In this document: positions 1 through 11,533 of the stretch, in pieces
Layout: every line of letters begins with the position of its first letter
How positions within the stretch are numbered: position 1 is the stretch's first letter
NCBI RefSeq assembly: GCF_000526335.1
Contig: NZ_JAFW01000001.1
Span: 1 to 64,000 of the forward strand
Length of the DNA: 64,000 bases
DNA from: Arthrobacter sp. 31Y
Lineage (GTDB): Bacteria > Actinomycetota > Actinomycetes > Actinomycetales > Micrococcaceae
Direction: 5' to 3'
Program-made: the position numbers and the translations under genes
Notes under the pieces: generated by a model
Seen by the model: only the letters and a program-made list of their open reading frames with translations
What the model was told of the DNA's origin: nothing
The model's database searches: none

Positions 1-253
1 GAGACCCTGGCCGGCGCCGACCATAGCAAGGACATCGTCTCTCTGATCAGCGCTTTGACGTGGTCCGCACAACGAGCCAGGACAACCGCGTGGTGCTGGA
101 AATGAACTGGTCCGCCACCTTGCTGCTTGACCTTCCGTACTGGGACCGCGGCGATACCATCAGGGGCCAGGAGCACGGCGGTTCTTCGAACTGCGGGACG
201 GACTGATCATCAGCCAGGACACCTATGACTGCTACTACACCACCCCCCGAGTA
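1..253 (+). pseudogene. SnoaL/NTF2-like protein, 3' fragment with frameshifts
   Basis: This is the C-terminal part of a small SnoaL-like (NTF2-fold) protein, cut by the window edge. Readable pieces are RFDVVRTTSQDNRVVLEMNW from about 50 and RFFELRDGLIISQDTYDCYY from 179; they lie in different frames. The run 'FFELRDGxI...YDCY' is typical of the last strands of SnoaL-like polyketide cyclase/ester cyclase relatives. The natural stop is probably the TAG at 251-253, reached if the six-C run just before it is one base too long. No function can be assigned beyond the fold. It converges on the monooxygenase that follows. Confidence 0.5.
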
Positions 254-286
254 GCCAACCCGGAACGACCGATGCGCCGGGACCAG

Positions 287-1423
287 TTAACGCATGGTGA
301 AGCGCCGCTCCACCAGCCCTGAAATTGCCGGTACTCCTAATGCGCTTGCGAAAACCGCATTCCTGGCTGACATGGCGGGAGGCGGAAGAGGTCTTCCCAG
401 AGCCATGTTGAGTCCAGCCTGACGCGAAGCGCGCAGCGCCGCCTTTCTGCGGGACTTCTCGAAACCCGCCAGATCCGGCCCGACGTCGGCACCCCGGAAC
501 GAAGCATCGATGATCGGGGCCAGCGCCGCAGCATCCAACCAGCCAAGGTTCATGCCCTGCCCTCCGATGGGGCTGATTTCGTGGGCTGCGTCCCCTAGCA
601 GCACCACCCTGCCGTGAACCATGCGGGGAGCCAAACGCGGACCGTACTTCGAATGCGCTCAACATCGAGTTGCCGGGGACATCGAGCACCTCACCGGTCC
701 TGGCCAGGACCAAGTGGGCCAGCTTGTCCACCGTCGGGTCCTTCTCCGGCGCACCCAGCCTCACCACCCATCGACGGATAGCTCCCGGCAGGGGAAAGGA
801 CTCCACGATTCCGCCGGGTTTCCAAATACAAGACAGCATCGGAGCCGTGGGCCGGTGCTATCGGGAAAATCCGCCATGATGTAGCTGTCCGGATAGCTCC
901 GGTCCGGCAGACCCGGCAGATAATGCCCACGGATGGCTGAGTGCGCTCCGTCGGCAGCCACCACCAACCGGCTGCTGAAATCCTGAACACCTGCAGGACA
1001 ATTGGCGATGGTGCGCACGTGCCCCAGATCTTCCACAACCTCCTGAACGTCGGCACCCCGGACGATGGCATCTGCGTCCAAATTCTTCACAGCCAGCTCC
1101 AAGGCTTCCTCCGTGACCGGCTGAGGGACAGCCAGGATGAAGGGAAAGCCGGGGTCGCCGTCGAACGCCAGCTCGGCCACCGGGCGCCTCCGGCTGAAAG
1201 CGACCACCCGCTTGATACGGACGCCCGCAGTTATCAGGGGATCGGCAACTCCCGCACGCGCCAGCGCTGCCAGTGCCGGTGGGTGGATTCCGATGGCGCG
1301 TGAACGGCTGCTCCTGCAGCTCCGGCGCTCGAGGATTCGGACCTCATGCCCCCGCTGAAGCAACAGCACGCCCATGAACAGGCCTACTGGCCCCGCGCCA
1401 ACAATGACGACGTCAGGCATCAT
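287..1423 (-). pseudogene. FAD-dependent monooxygenase (hydroxylase), frame broken twice
   Basis: This is a group A flavoprotein hydroxylase of the UbiH/PHBH type. The N-terminal piece starts at ATG 1423 or 1420 and carries the dinucleotide-binding motif GAGPVGLFMG and the DGAHSAIR motif. The middle piece (VVRLGAPEKDPTVDKL) and the C-terminal piece with GRVVLLGDAAHEISPIGGQG (FAD ribityl site) follow in two other frames. Placed end to end they give a full-length protein of roughly 375 residues, so nothing is missing except reading frame. Its start overlaps the stop of the methyltransferase gene (1413), which suggests translational coupling. By context it should hydroxylate the product of the neighbouring type III polyketide synthase, as flavoproteins do in srs-type phenolic lipid operons. 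Whether the gene is truly dead or only mis-sequenced cannot be settled here; I favour mis-sequencing. Confidence 0.75.
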
Positions 1424-2115
1424 CTCCCCGAATGTCATGAACGAGCAGATGGTGCCACGGCCCGTTTCTTTTCCACCGACCATAAAGACCGGGAACAGCT
1501 GCGGTCAGCTCCCGCAGCGGTATAACTGCGCCTGATGGACGTCAACCCATCCCCACAGATGTACGAGCCCACGCCCCAACGGCCAGAAGCCTGCCAGGAA
1601 CAACAGGTACGCGATGTTGCTTGCGGTTGAGGTCGTTATGGAGGCACAGGCCCTGGCTCAGCGACTCGGAATCATGGAGGACAGCTGCAAGTTGCCCGGG
1701 ATCGAGGTGGGTGAAGGATGTGGGTTGGAAATGACGACATCGAACTTCCGGCCCTCAGCTACGAGCTCGGAGCTGTGCGCTTTCCGGTAAAACAACACCT
1801 TCTACGGGAGGCGATTGGGATGCGAAGGCGGAACGCTCTCTCATCCGGATCGATCGCCGTCACAAACAGACGGGAATCCATCCTTTTCGCGCCCACCCCA
1901 CGAGGCTCCGTGCCACATCACCGCTGCCACATCCAATGTCCAACACTGACACCGCACTGTTCGCAGCCAGCAACGGGCGGAGTCGTTGCCGATACGTCCT
2001 GTGCCATCCAGATAGCAACCCGTTAACCACAGGAAAGCGCGCGTAGGGTCCTTGTGGAGGCGTTTTGAGGTCCGGCAAGTCGGCCCATGTCCATCGCCTT
2101 CAATAGCATGTACAT
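1413..2115 (-). pseudogene. Class I SAM-dependent methyltransferase, frameshifted
   Basis: The gene encodes a Rossmann-fold methyltransferase. SAM-binding motif I, VLDIGCGSGDVARSLVGW, is clear at about 1890-1945; acidic and later motifs (AIDPDERAF, SNPHPS-like motif IV, and a C-terminal LLVHDIRGDDA) appear in shifted frames. Likely starts are ATG 2115 or 2109, inside the end of the polyketide synthase gene. The stop at 1413-1415 overlaps the ATGs of the monooxygenase. The tight PKS-methyltransferase-monooxygenase order resembles srsABC-type operons that make methylated, hydroxylated alkylresorcinols or quinones, although SrsB belongs to a different methyltransferase family. At least two frameshifts separate the readable pieces. 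Confidence 0.7.
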
Positions 2116-3342
2116 CCCCTCGCGATTGCGGAGGGGGGGGACCCCCATGGAGTCACAGAGCAGGGGAGGAACCAGCGTGAAGAGTCCCGTTTCCCACCGT
2201 CAGGGCCCGGGGCCGAATGCCATGGGAACAGATCCGTTCCTCCTGCTCAGTTGCCCCCTTCTCAAGCATGTACTTGAGCCACGAACAGCACGGCGGTGGC
2301 GGCTGCTCATGTTTCCATATTCCCTTCAGTGTCTCCCGCGGGCCGGCACCAACTGCTCTTGCGTCAGTTCCAACTTGGGACCTCCACCTGTTGTCCAGGA
2401 TTGCTTCGGCCCGGCCCGGGTGTATGGCCCAGTGCCGTAATGTCGCTATAGGGCAGGCCCGCCAAGGCTGGCTCTTTGGCGGAGCAGGCGGCTCGCAACG
2501 CACCGCGTGATGTGCTCTTCAATAATGTGGGGACATCACGATTCCCAGCCACCATTTCGAATCCTTCGTCGCCGATGTTTCCAGGGCCATGGCCTTCCTC
2601 GCCCCACCGGCGTCAGGGACGGGTCTCAAAGTTGATTCGAGCCCTGATTGGGGCCGGCTCCGGGCCTTGCAGCTCCCGGCCGCTTCACACACCGCGGCTG
2701 CCGCGCCGTCACCGAAGATCGCCGAGCCCCATGATTCGTATCGGGGGTTCGTTCGACGTCCTGACGTGCAGGGAGCACAGCTCAACACAGATCCACCAGG
2801 ACAACCGCGGTGGGGTCGGCAACCACAGAACTGCTTGGCAGCCTTGAGGGCGGGAAAGGCCGCATAGCACCCCATGAATCCCAGATGGTAGCGCTGTACA
2901 GCGGGATTTAAGGCCCAAGGCCCTGACCACCTTATAGTCCGGGGCCGGGTTGAAGAATCCTGTGCAGGATACCCGTGATGACGTGCGTGATGTCATCCAG
3001 ATCTATCCCGGGGGCCTGGGCTACTGCGGCTTTGCCGGCTTCCACGAATAACTTGGTGGCTTCGGTCGCAAAAGATCTCATTCCTGACCTTGGTGCTGGG
3101 ACTCAGGGACCCGGTTGGTTTCAGGGTCAAAGAACCGGGGATTTTCCGAATGGAGTCAAGGCTGAGCTCGGCCACGGCGGTGTATCGGGTGTCGATGGCT
3201 GCTGAGTCGAAGCAGGTACTGACGAGTCGGGTTCCCAACCGCGTGAGTCCCGGGCTGTGATGCGAAGACGTCCCGGGCTTGCTGCTGGACAAGGATTGTT
3301 TGCGGAACTGCGGTTTTCAAGTGACCTCATGTATACCGGCAT
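2100..3342 (-). pseudogene. Type III polyketide synthase (chalcone synthase family), multiple frameshifts
   Basis: The start is ATG 3342 (MPVYMRSLE). Family hallmarks appear in order over several frames: RLGTRLVSTCFDSAAIDTRY, the thiolase-fold active-site segment MGCYAAFPALKAAKQFC with the nucleophilic Cys codon at 2867-2869, IFGDGAAAAV, the catalytic His in RHWAIHPG, and an Asn-containing segment near the C-terminus followed by KYMLEKGATEQEE. All three catalytic residues (Cys, His, Asn) can therefore be recovered. Restoring one base in the eight-C run near 2131-2138 brings the frame to TGA 2100-2102, overlapping the methyltransferase start. Such enzymes condense malonyl-CoA onto acyl-CoA starters to give alkylresorcinols or pyrones. 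It is divergent from the UvrA-like gene, with about 130 bp of shared promoter region. Confidence 0.78.
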
Positions 3343-3473
3343 GCTTCATTCTTAGCGAGTAAAGCTTGGAAGACAATGGCAGAATCGAAGCTACTGGCCG
3401 AGGTTGGCCAGGTGAACCAGGCGACGCCGGCGGGGGACTGTTGGGCAGCGCCGCCTAACAGATGGAGAAAATC

Positions 3474-5863
<2,390 letters not shown>

Positions 5864-5875
5864 TGATTCCTCGCG

Positions 5876-5906
5876 CTGCGGGCCGGTAGTACCTGCCGGC
5901 CCGCAG
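5876..5906. terminator. Hairpin between convergent genes
   Basis: An 11-bp perfect inverted repeat (CTGCGGGCCGG at 5876-5886 and its complement at 5896-5906, loop 9) lies between the UvrA-like gene and the convergent monooxygenase. There is no U-run on either side, so it may be a weak or factor-assisted bidirectional terminator. Confidence 0.5.
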
Positions 5907-5939
5907 TTGCGTTGCCGAGTGTCTCCCTGGCCACTTCCC

Positions 5940-7160
5940 TCATGAGACGCCTGAATTCGCAGCGTCCCACTCAATATGATGCCCATAGACCCATTCAAAG
6001 TTGTCCTCTGACTTGCGTGCGATTCCACGAAAGACCACGGGCAGCACCAGGTCCTCAAAAACACGCTTGAACTGGCCACGGATCTTCGGCGCCGCATTTC
6101 TGCGTCCCCATTCGACCACCGCTTCCGCCCGCGTCTTGCGTTCGTTCTCATAACGCGCCAGCGCCCCCGATATTGAGTCCGGCTGCAGCCCTTGAAGCGA
6201 ACGACCCAGCGTGACGGCATCTTCGATTGCCATCGAAGCTCCCTGACCGGACGACGGCGATGCTGCATGTGCAGCATCGCCCACCAGAACAAGCCTCCCG
6301 CGCTGCCACCGTGGAATGCTGGGAAAATCCGAGGTCGTGTAGGGCCTGATGATGTCATTAGTGGCGGTGACAATGGCCGCCATGATCGTGCGGTCCCCGG
6401 CGACGAGCTTGGTCAACCAAGCCTTTCGGGCGGTGGAGTCCAACGTGGAGGGATCTTCAGAGGACCTTTGCAGGGGATTGGCAAACCACCAGGTCCGGCC
6501 TTCCGGATCCTGCATATAGCAATAGAAGCAGCGCTTACCGAAGAGCATCTTCATACGTCCGGATTCCACATCCATCAACCCGGGTGTCAGAACCCCCGCA
6601 GGAACAATGCCGCCCGTGTTCAGCAACGGAATGATCCTGGGCGCCGGTGACGTGGGATCGATCAGCTTTCTGACGCGTGAATGAAGGCCATCGGCACCAA
6701 CCACCATGTCCCCATGTTCGGTGGTTCCGTCGTGGAAATCCGCTCTCACGCCCCTGTGACTTTCTTCCACCGTGGTCAACCGCTTGTTGTAAACAATGCG
6801 GATGCCACGCCGGCTGGCCTCTTCGCGCAGCATGCCGTACAGCTCGGAGCGGGTCATGGTGCGGGCGGTGGTGCCGTCAGGCAGGGTTCCGCCGTAATCG
6901 AAGTCCGTGAGGTGTTTACCGTTGCTACCCAAGTACATGGACATCAGGGGAGTGCTGAAACCCAGGTGGGCCGCGGCCCCTTTGAGACCAAGAGTGTCCA
7001 AGGCGTCGAAACCGTTGACGGCCACTGTCAGGAACCCGCCGATGCCATCCGACGGCGCTCCGTAGGCCTCGAAAATGACAGGCCGATGACCGGCCTTGTG
7101 CAGCGCAATGCCGCTTGAGAGTCCGGCAATGCCAGCACCAATAACAATGCAGTTCAACAT
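5940..7160 (-). CDS. FAD-dependent monooxygenase (aromatic hydroxylase type)
   Basis: This intact group A flavin monooxygenase has about 406 residues. It has an N-terminal GAGIAGLSSGIALHKAGH (FAD ADP site), the middle motif GADGLHSRVR, and RLVLVGDAAHAASPSSGQG (second FAD motif). ATG 7160 is chosen because GGAGG lies 6-7 nt upstream; an in-frame TTG at 7172 overlaps that ribosome site. The substrate is not evident. A perfect palindrome lies 18 bp upstream, and a divergent MarR-type gene begins about 105 bp away, so induction by the enzyme's aromatic substrate through that regulator is likely. It is one of the few undamaged genes in the first 11 kb. Confidence 0.85.
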   Translation of the reverse strand: MLNCIVIGAGIAGLSSGIALHKAGHRPVIFEAYGAPSDGIGGFLTVAVNGFDALDTLGLKGAAAHLGFSTPLMSMYLGSNGKHLTDFDYGGTLPDGTTARTMTRSELYGMLREEASRRGIRIVYNKRLTTVEESHRGVRADFHDGTTEHGDMVVGADGLHSRVRKLIDPTSPAPRIIPLLNTGGIVPAGVLTPGLMDVESGRMKMLFGKRCFYCYMQDPEGRTWWFANPLQRSSEDPSTLDSTARKAWLTKLVAGDRTIMAAIVTATNDIIRPYTTSDFPSIPRWQRGRLVLVGDAAHAASPSSGQGASMAIEDAVTLGRSLQGLQPDSISGALARYENERKTRAEAVVEWGRRNAAPKIRGQFKRVFEDLVLPVVFRGIARKSEDNFEWVYGHHIEWDAANSGVS

Positions 7161-7177
7161 CAGGGCCTCCAAATATT

Positions 7178-7199
7178 ATTTCGTTCGGTCGAACGAAAT
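7178..7199. promoter_or_regulatory. Palindromic operator between monooxygenase and marR-like gene
   Basis: A perfect inverted repeat, ATTTCGTTCG-GT-CGAACGAAAT, has 10-bp arms and a 2-bp centre. It sits in the divergent intergenic region, 18 bp upstream of the monooxygenase ATG. Size and symmetry fit a dimeric MarR or TetR family repressor; the adjacent marR-like gene is the obvious candidate. Confidence 0.75.
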
Positions 7200-7264
7200 A
7201 TATCGCGAAGGCCCCGGGGCGTCAATCCTTTCGGAATCGCGAAATACCTTGCTAGCCTCTGTGG

Positions 7265-7414
7265 ATGCACTCAGACAGCGACACGGACGCCCGAAAGGCC
7301 CTGCTGGAAGCCGTTTTCGCCTCCGGACGGGAGCTCTCGACGGCGGCCGTGATGTTCCACACGAAGCTCTCCGAACTCCGCGGATTATCTGCAACAGAAG
7401 GCAAAGCCATCGAT
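7265..7414 (+). pseudogene. MarR-type regulator, N-terminal fragment only
   Basis: About 50 codons from ATG 7265 read like the first helices of a MarR family regulator (SGRELSTAAVMFHTKLSELR, then GLSATEGKAID, the region just before the winged helix). The frame then runs without interruption into sequence belonging to SufD in another frame, so the DNA-binding wing and C-terminal helices are absent. No ribosome site is visible; a TAGCCT box about 8 nt before the ATG would fit a leaderless transcript. It is divergent from the monooxygenase and probably its regulator. The break at 7412-7415 is either a deletion endpoint or a misassembly. Confidence 0.65.
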
Positions 7415-7523
7415 GGTGGTCCGAGGCTTCCTGAACGAGATCATCCAGCAGATCAAGGTCCCGGCAATCGAAGATCGCCTGACCGCCGCTGTTGAGCGCG
7501 AACTCGCCGCGACCGACAACTAA
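7413..7523 (+). pseudogene. sufD: SufD C-terminal fragment (Fe-S scaffold complex)
   Basis: From MVVRGFLNEIIQQI at 7413 to TAA at 7523 the sequence reads as the conserved last helix of SufB/SufD proteins (MVVRGF...VPAIEDRLTAAVEREL). Only 36 codons are present; the beta-helix core is missing and is replaced upstream by the marR-like fragment. The position directly before a Rieske-type ferredoxin and sufC matches the actinobacterial sufB-sufD-ferredoxin-sufC order, which supports the call. SufB itself is not in the window. A cell relying on SUF alone would hardly survive this loss, so misassembly is the simpler explanation. Confidence 0.7.
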
Positions 7524-7544
7524 GACAGGCCAGGCAGGACAACA

Positions 7545-7901
7545 ATGAGTGAAGAAACCAAGGGCGAACTGGTATGCAACGCCAATGACATCCAGGTCAA
7601 GCAGGCGCTGCGCGTCCTGATCGATGACTACCCCGTAGCCATTGTTAAGGACTCGATGGGTGATATCCACGCCATCGCCGATACCTGCTCGCACGCGGAC
7701 ATCTCGTTGTCCGAGGGCGAGGTTGAAGGCTGCGCGATCGAGTGCTGGGGACATGGTTCCCAGTTCGACCTCCGCAGCGGACAGCCCCTCCAGCTGCCTG
7801 CTTATGACCCCGTCCCGGTTTTCGCCGTCACCATCGACGGGGACGACGTTTACGTGGACGTGACCAACGTTGTGAACGGCGCGTCGGTAGATCACTACTG
7901 A
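7545..7901 (+). CDS. Rieske-type [2Fe-2S] ferredoxin of the suf operon
   Basis: The protein has 118 residues and is a small soluble Rieske domain of the non-heme dioxygenase ferredoxin type. The cluster ligands are visible as C48-S-H50 and C67-x-x-H70, in the order Cys-His/Cys-His of Rieske proteins. An AGGAC ribosome site precedes ATG 7545. In actinobacterial suf operons such a ferredoxin commonly sits between sufD and sufC, as here; it may supply electrons or act as a cluster carrier, but its exact job there is not established. There is no signal peptide, so it is cytoplasmic. Confidence 0.85.
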   Translation: MSEETKGELVCNANDIQVKQALRVLIDDYPVAIVKDSMGDIHAIADTCSHADISLSEGEVEGCAIECWGHGSQFDLRSGQPLQLPAYDPVPVFAVTIDGDDVYVDVTNVVNGASVDHY

Positions 7902-7944
7902 GCGCCCAGTACCGCCAGACTTACGAACGGAAAGAAAGAAGAGC

Positions 7945-8731
7945 ATGTCAACTCTTGAAATCAAGGACCTGCACGTCAGCATCGAGACGGAGCAGGGAAC
8001 CAAGGAGATCCTGAAGGGCGTCAGCCTCACCATCAAGACCGGTGAAAACGCACGCCATCATGGGTCCCAACGGCTCCGGCAAGTCCACCCTCGCCTCCAC
8101 CATCGCTGGCCACCCGCGCTACACCGTCACCAGCGGCACCATCACGCTGGACGGCGAAGATGTGCTGGAAATGAGCGTCGACGAACGCGCCCGTGCAGGC
8201 GTCTTCCTGGCCATGCAGTACCCGGTGGAAGTTCCCGGCGTCACCATGACCAACTTCCTGCGCACCGCCAAGACCGCAATCGACGGCGAAGCACCTGCGC
8301 TGCGTACGTGGACCAAGGACGTCAAGGCCGCTATGCAGCAGCTGCGTATCGACGCTGACTTCGCACAGCGCAACGTCAACGAGGGCTTCTCCGGTGGTGA
8401 GAAGAAGCGTGTTGAAATCCTTCAGCTCGAACTCTTCAAGCCGAGGTTCGCCATCCTGGACGAGACCGACTCCGGCCTTGACGTCGATGCTTTGAAGGTT
8501 GTCTCCGAGGGCGTCAACCGCGCCCACGAAGAGGGCAACATGGGCACCTTGCTCATCACTCACTACACGCGCATCCTGCGCTACATCAAGCCTGACTTCG
8601 TACACGTGTTCGTTGACGGCAAGGTTGTTGAAGAGGGCGGCCCGGAGCTTGCAGACCGTCTTGAGGACGAAGGCTACGACCGCTACGCTCCAGGCGCCGG
8701 CGTTGCCGTTGCTCCTGCAGTGCAGGCCTAG
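7945..8731 (+). CDS. sufC: SufC, ATPase of the SufBCD Fe-S scaffold (one-base frameshift)
   Basis: This is the ABC-type ATPase that drives conformational change in SufBCD during cluster assembly. Start ATG 7945 follows GGAAAGAAAGAAG. The sequence changes frame at 8043-8046, where an AAAA run reads GEN instead of GET; with three A's the protein becomes 261 residues. It then has Walker A GPNGSGKST (about 40-48), signature FSGGEKKR (about 148) and Walker B FAILDETDSGLD (about 169). The extended DETDSGLD after Walker B is typical of SufC. Because sufC is essential where SUF is the only system, the extra A is almost certainly a read error. A DUF59 protein follows at 13 bp. Confidence 0.9.
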
Positions 8732-8744
8732 TTAGGATCGTTCC

Positions 8745-9077
8745 ATGACCGAAATCAACACGGCGCGAACCAGCCTCGAGGACGTCGAGGAAGCGCTCAA
8801 GGACGTCATTGACCCGGAACTCGGGGTCAACATTGTGGACTTGGGCCTTCTTTACGGACTCAAGTACTCCGACGACGACGGCGCGCTCCTGATCGACATG
8901 ACACTGACCACAGCGGCTTGCCCGCTGACGGACGTGCTTGAAGAGCAGGTGGGCAAGTCCCTCGACGGAGTGGTTGATGAGTGGCGCCTGAACTGGGTAT
9001 GGATGCCGCCATGGGGTCCCGAGCGGATCACCGATGACGGCAAGGACCAGATGAGGGCCCTCGGCTTCAACATCTGA
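8745..9077 (+). CDS. Metal-sulfur cluster assembly factor (DUF59/MIP18 family, SufT-like)
   Basis: The protein has 110 residues and a single DUF59 domain. Conserved features are DPELGVNIVDLGLLYGL (residues 23-39) and the MTLTTAACPL segment with the conserved Cys at about 59. SufT-like proteins assist Fe-S maturation of client enzymes and are usually the last gene of actinobacterial suf operons. It lies 13 bp after sufC and is followed by a strong intrinsic terminator, so it closes the operon. No cysteine desulfurase (sufS) or sufU gene is present between sufC and this gene, so those must be elsewhere or lost with the upstream part. Confidence 0.88.
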   Translation: MTEINTARTSLEDVEEALKDVIDPELGVNIVDLGLLYGLKYSDDDGALLIDMTLTTAACPLTDVLEEQVGKSLDGVVDEWRLNWVWMPPWGPERITDDGKDQMRALGFNI

Positions 9078-9106
9078 TCAGTAGCATTGACCCGCTCAGC
9101 GGGAAA

Positions 9107-9147
9107 GGAAGGGTTCCGGGTACAGCACCCGGAACCCTTCCTTTTTT
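9107..9147 (+). terminator. Intrinsic terminator of the suf operon
   Basis: A 15-bp perfect stem (9107-9121 with 9127-9141) has a 5-nt loop and is followed directly by six T's (9142-9147), just after the DUF59 gene. Confidence 0.92.
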
Positions 9148-9172
9148 GTAGCGTTTTTTGTAGCGTCTCGCC

Positions 9173-10079
9173 CTAGGGCGCAGCCACGCCGAAGGTGTCG
9201 CATTTGTTGATGTCGCCCGTGGTGTATCCCTGATAGAACCATTTTCTGCCGCTGAGCGCTGGAGCCGTGCGTCCATGATTCTGGCGATACCCGTCCGGTT
9301 GCAGCTTGCTGGATCCGGTCATCACCAACGGCGGATGCGGCAGAGAGTGCATCCTGCAGGTCCTGTTCCGTGAGCGGATCGAGGAAGGGCTTGCCGCTGG
9401 CGTCGGTCTGTGTTGTCGCGTGGCGGACCCACAGGCCGGCATAGCAGTCGGCTTGCAGTTCCACGCGGACTGCTCCAGACTCCGGCCCTTGGGGATCTTG
9501 CTGCGCCTGGTCCAGGCTTCCCAAGATGTTCTGTACGTGGTGACCGAATTCGTGGGCCACTACATACTCCTGGGCCAACGGGCCGCCGGAGGAACCAAAC
9601 CGGGTCACCAGTTCATCGAAAAAGCCGGGGTCGAAATAGGCTTTGACATCTGCCGGGCAGTAGAAGGGTCCTACTGCTGTGGTTGCAGGGCCGCAGCCGG
9701 TATTGGTCGCGGAATCGAAGATCACCGTTCCAGGACGGGAGTACTTCACGTTGTACTGGGCAAGGTAGTCAGGCCAGAAAGCATTGAGGCTGTTCACCGT
9801 GCCGGTGATCCGGCAGTCCAGCCGTTTGTCTGCGTCGGCTCCGGTCTGGCATTCCTGAACGCCTCCGGCTCCGGCACTGCCACCATCGACGGTGGGTGGC
9901 TGGCCGCCGCCCCCGGTCAGGTCCCCGAGGATGTTGGGATTGATACCGAAGAGTGCCAGCAGCAGCACCACGATGCCGCCGCCAATGCCACCACCGATCT
10001 TGGTGCCGCGGCCCATACCACCGCCACGTCGGTCTTCCACTTGCGAGGGGTCAAGCTGCGCGCCGTCATTGAAACTCAT
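9173..10079 (-). CDS. Neutral zinc metallopeptidase (YpfJ/KPN_02809 family), one-base frameshift near the C-terminus
   Basis: This is a membrane-anchored putative peptidase. The N-terminus is short, Gly-rich and cytosolic, followed by one membrane segment (GGGIVVLLLALFGI, about residues 33-47) and a large extracytoplasmic domain. The zinc motif HEFGHH gives H176, E177 and H180; a further acidic ligand is likely E207 in VELQADCYAGLW. Near the C-terminus a TTTT run at 9242-9245 shifts the frame. With three T's the protein ends in KWFYQGYTTGDINKCDTFGV, as family members do, with the stop at 9173. The substrate is unknown for the whole family. The gene is divergent from the acyl-CoA ligase with a 61-bp gap. 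Confidence 0.88.
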
Positions 10080-10140
10080 ACAGTCAGAATAGACGTCACT
10101 TTTGGTGCCTGGTGCCGGACACTGCCGTAAAATTGTTTGG

Positions 10141-11533
10141 ATGCCTTTCCTGGATAAACTTCAGCTCTGGGCCGATGAGCGCCCCCACGACACCGCCGTC
10201 GTTGTGGGCAGCAGCCGGCTCACCTGGGCGGGACTTCGCGATGCCGCAGCGGGCCTTGTTGGGGTCGCCGCTGCCACCACGGTCCTGGCCGAGCCAAATT
10301 CTGTTCGCTTCGTGGAGCGCTATGCGGCCGCGGTTGCGGGGGAACGTCGTTGTGCCGTTCTGGACCCGGAGTGGCCTGCCCCGATGATCGAAGAGGTTAC
10401 CTCACGCATCCTCGGGACCGTTACGCCAGCCGAGGCCGAACTGGTGGACGGGGACCCGTCAAGCACCTTCCTGGTGGGCCTCACCTCCGGAACTACGTCG
10501 GTCCCCAAGGCCTTCACCAGGTCCCGCCGTTCCTGGCAGGTTTCTTTTGATGCGTCCATCGGTTTTTTTGGTCTCTCACAGGATGACCGGACCCTCGCAC
10601 CCGGCCCCCTGTCGGCCAGCCTGAACCTGTACGCCCTCTCGGAGTGCCTGTATGCCGGTGCAGCGTTTCACACCCTTGAAGCCTTCGACGTCGGCGCAGC
10701 CCATGCTTCCATCAGTCACGACGGCATCACCCGTCTGGTCCTGGCGCCCACTGCTCTTAGGTTGCTGAGCGAGCGGGGACTGGCAGGGGACATTGATGCT
10801 TCCGGCATCCGCAGCATTATCTGTGCCGGTTCCAAGTTGGACGCCAGGACGTTGGAAGCAGCTCGGCGGTGGGCACCCCGTGCGGCCATCTTCGAGTATT
10901 ACGGTGCCTCGGAGTTGAGTTTCGTTTCCGGTACCCGCCTCGCCGCCGGCGAACCGTTGGACGCCGGTGGCACCAGCATCGGGTTGCCTTTCCCGGGGGT
11001 TGAACTGACCATCCTCGACGACGCCGGCAGTCCCATCCCGGACGGGGAGCACGGGAATATCAGTGTCCGTAGCGGGATGGTCAGCAACGGCTACCTGTGG
11101 GGCGACGACGGTCAGGCCCTGAGGTGCCTTGATGGGTGGTACACCGTGGGGGACCAGGGCTTTTTTGGAGAACGGCACCCTACACATCCTTGGCCGGCGC
11201 TCGGACATGATCATCACCTCGGGAAAGAACGTCTACCCGCATGAGGTTGAGCTGGCAGTCGCTTCCGTGCCGGGTGTTGATGGTGCGGTTGCTGCCGGAG
11301 TGCCGGATGACATCCGCGGTCACAAGGTGATCGCCGGCGTCGTTCCTGCCTGTGGTGCTATCACTGCCACCCAGCTCCGAACGGGCCTGGATGGCCTGCT
11401 GGCGCGGGACAAATGGCCGTTGCAGTATTACGTGTTGTCAGAGCTGCCCATGACGGACCGTGGCAAGGTCAGCAGAAAGGTTCTCCTGGACTGGATCAAG
11501 AACCAAGACCCCCGGGCGCGAGCCCTTGGATAG
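10141..11533 (+). CDS. AMP-binding acyl-CoA ligase (ANL family), one-base frameshift
   Basis: The adenylation enzyme has about 463 residues after correction, short for a FadD. It has the nucleotide-binding loop LTSGTTSVPKAF (about 114-125), EYYGASELSF (motif A5-like), GDQGFFxENGTLHILGRRSD with the hinge Asp, and a C-terminal DRGKVSRKVL containing the catalytic Lys. A TTTTTT run at 11161-11166 shifts the frame; five T's restore GDQGFLENGTL. ATG 10141 has no ribosome site, but TAAAAT lies 7 nt upstream, which fits leaderless transcription. The acyl substrate cannot be read from sequence. A thiolase gene overlaps its end, and the pair converges on the biotin transporter genes, which hints at a link to acyl/pimelate metabolism, but this is inference. 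Confidence 0.82.
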
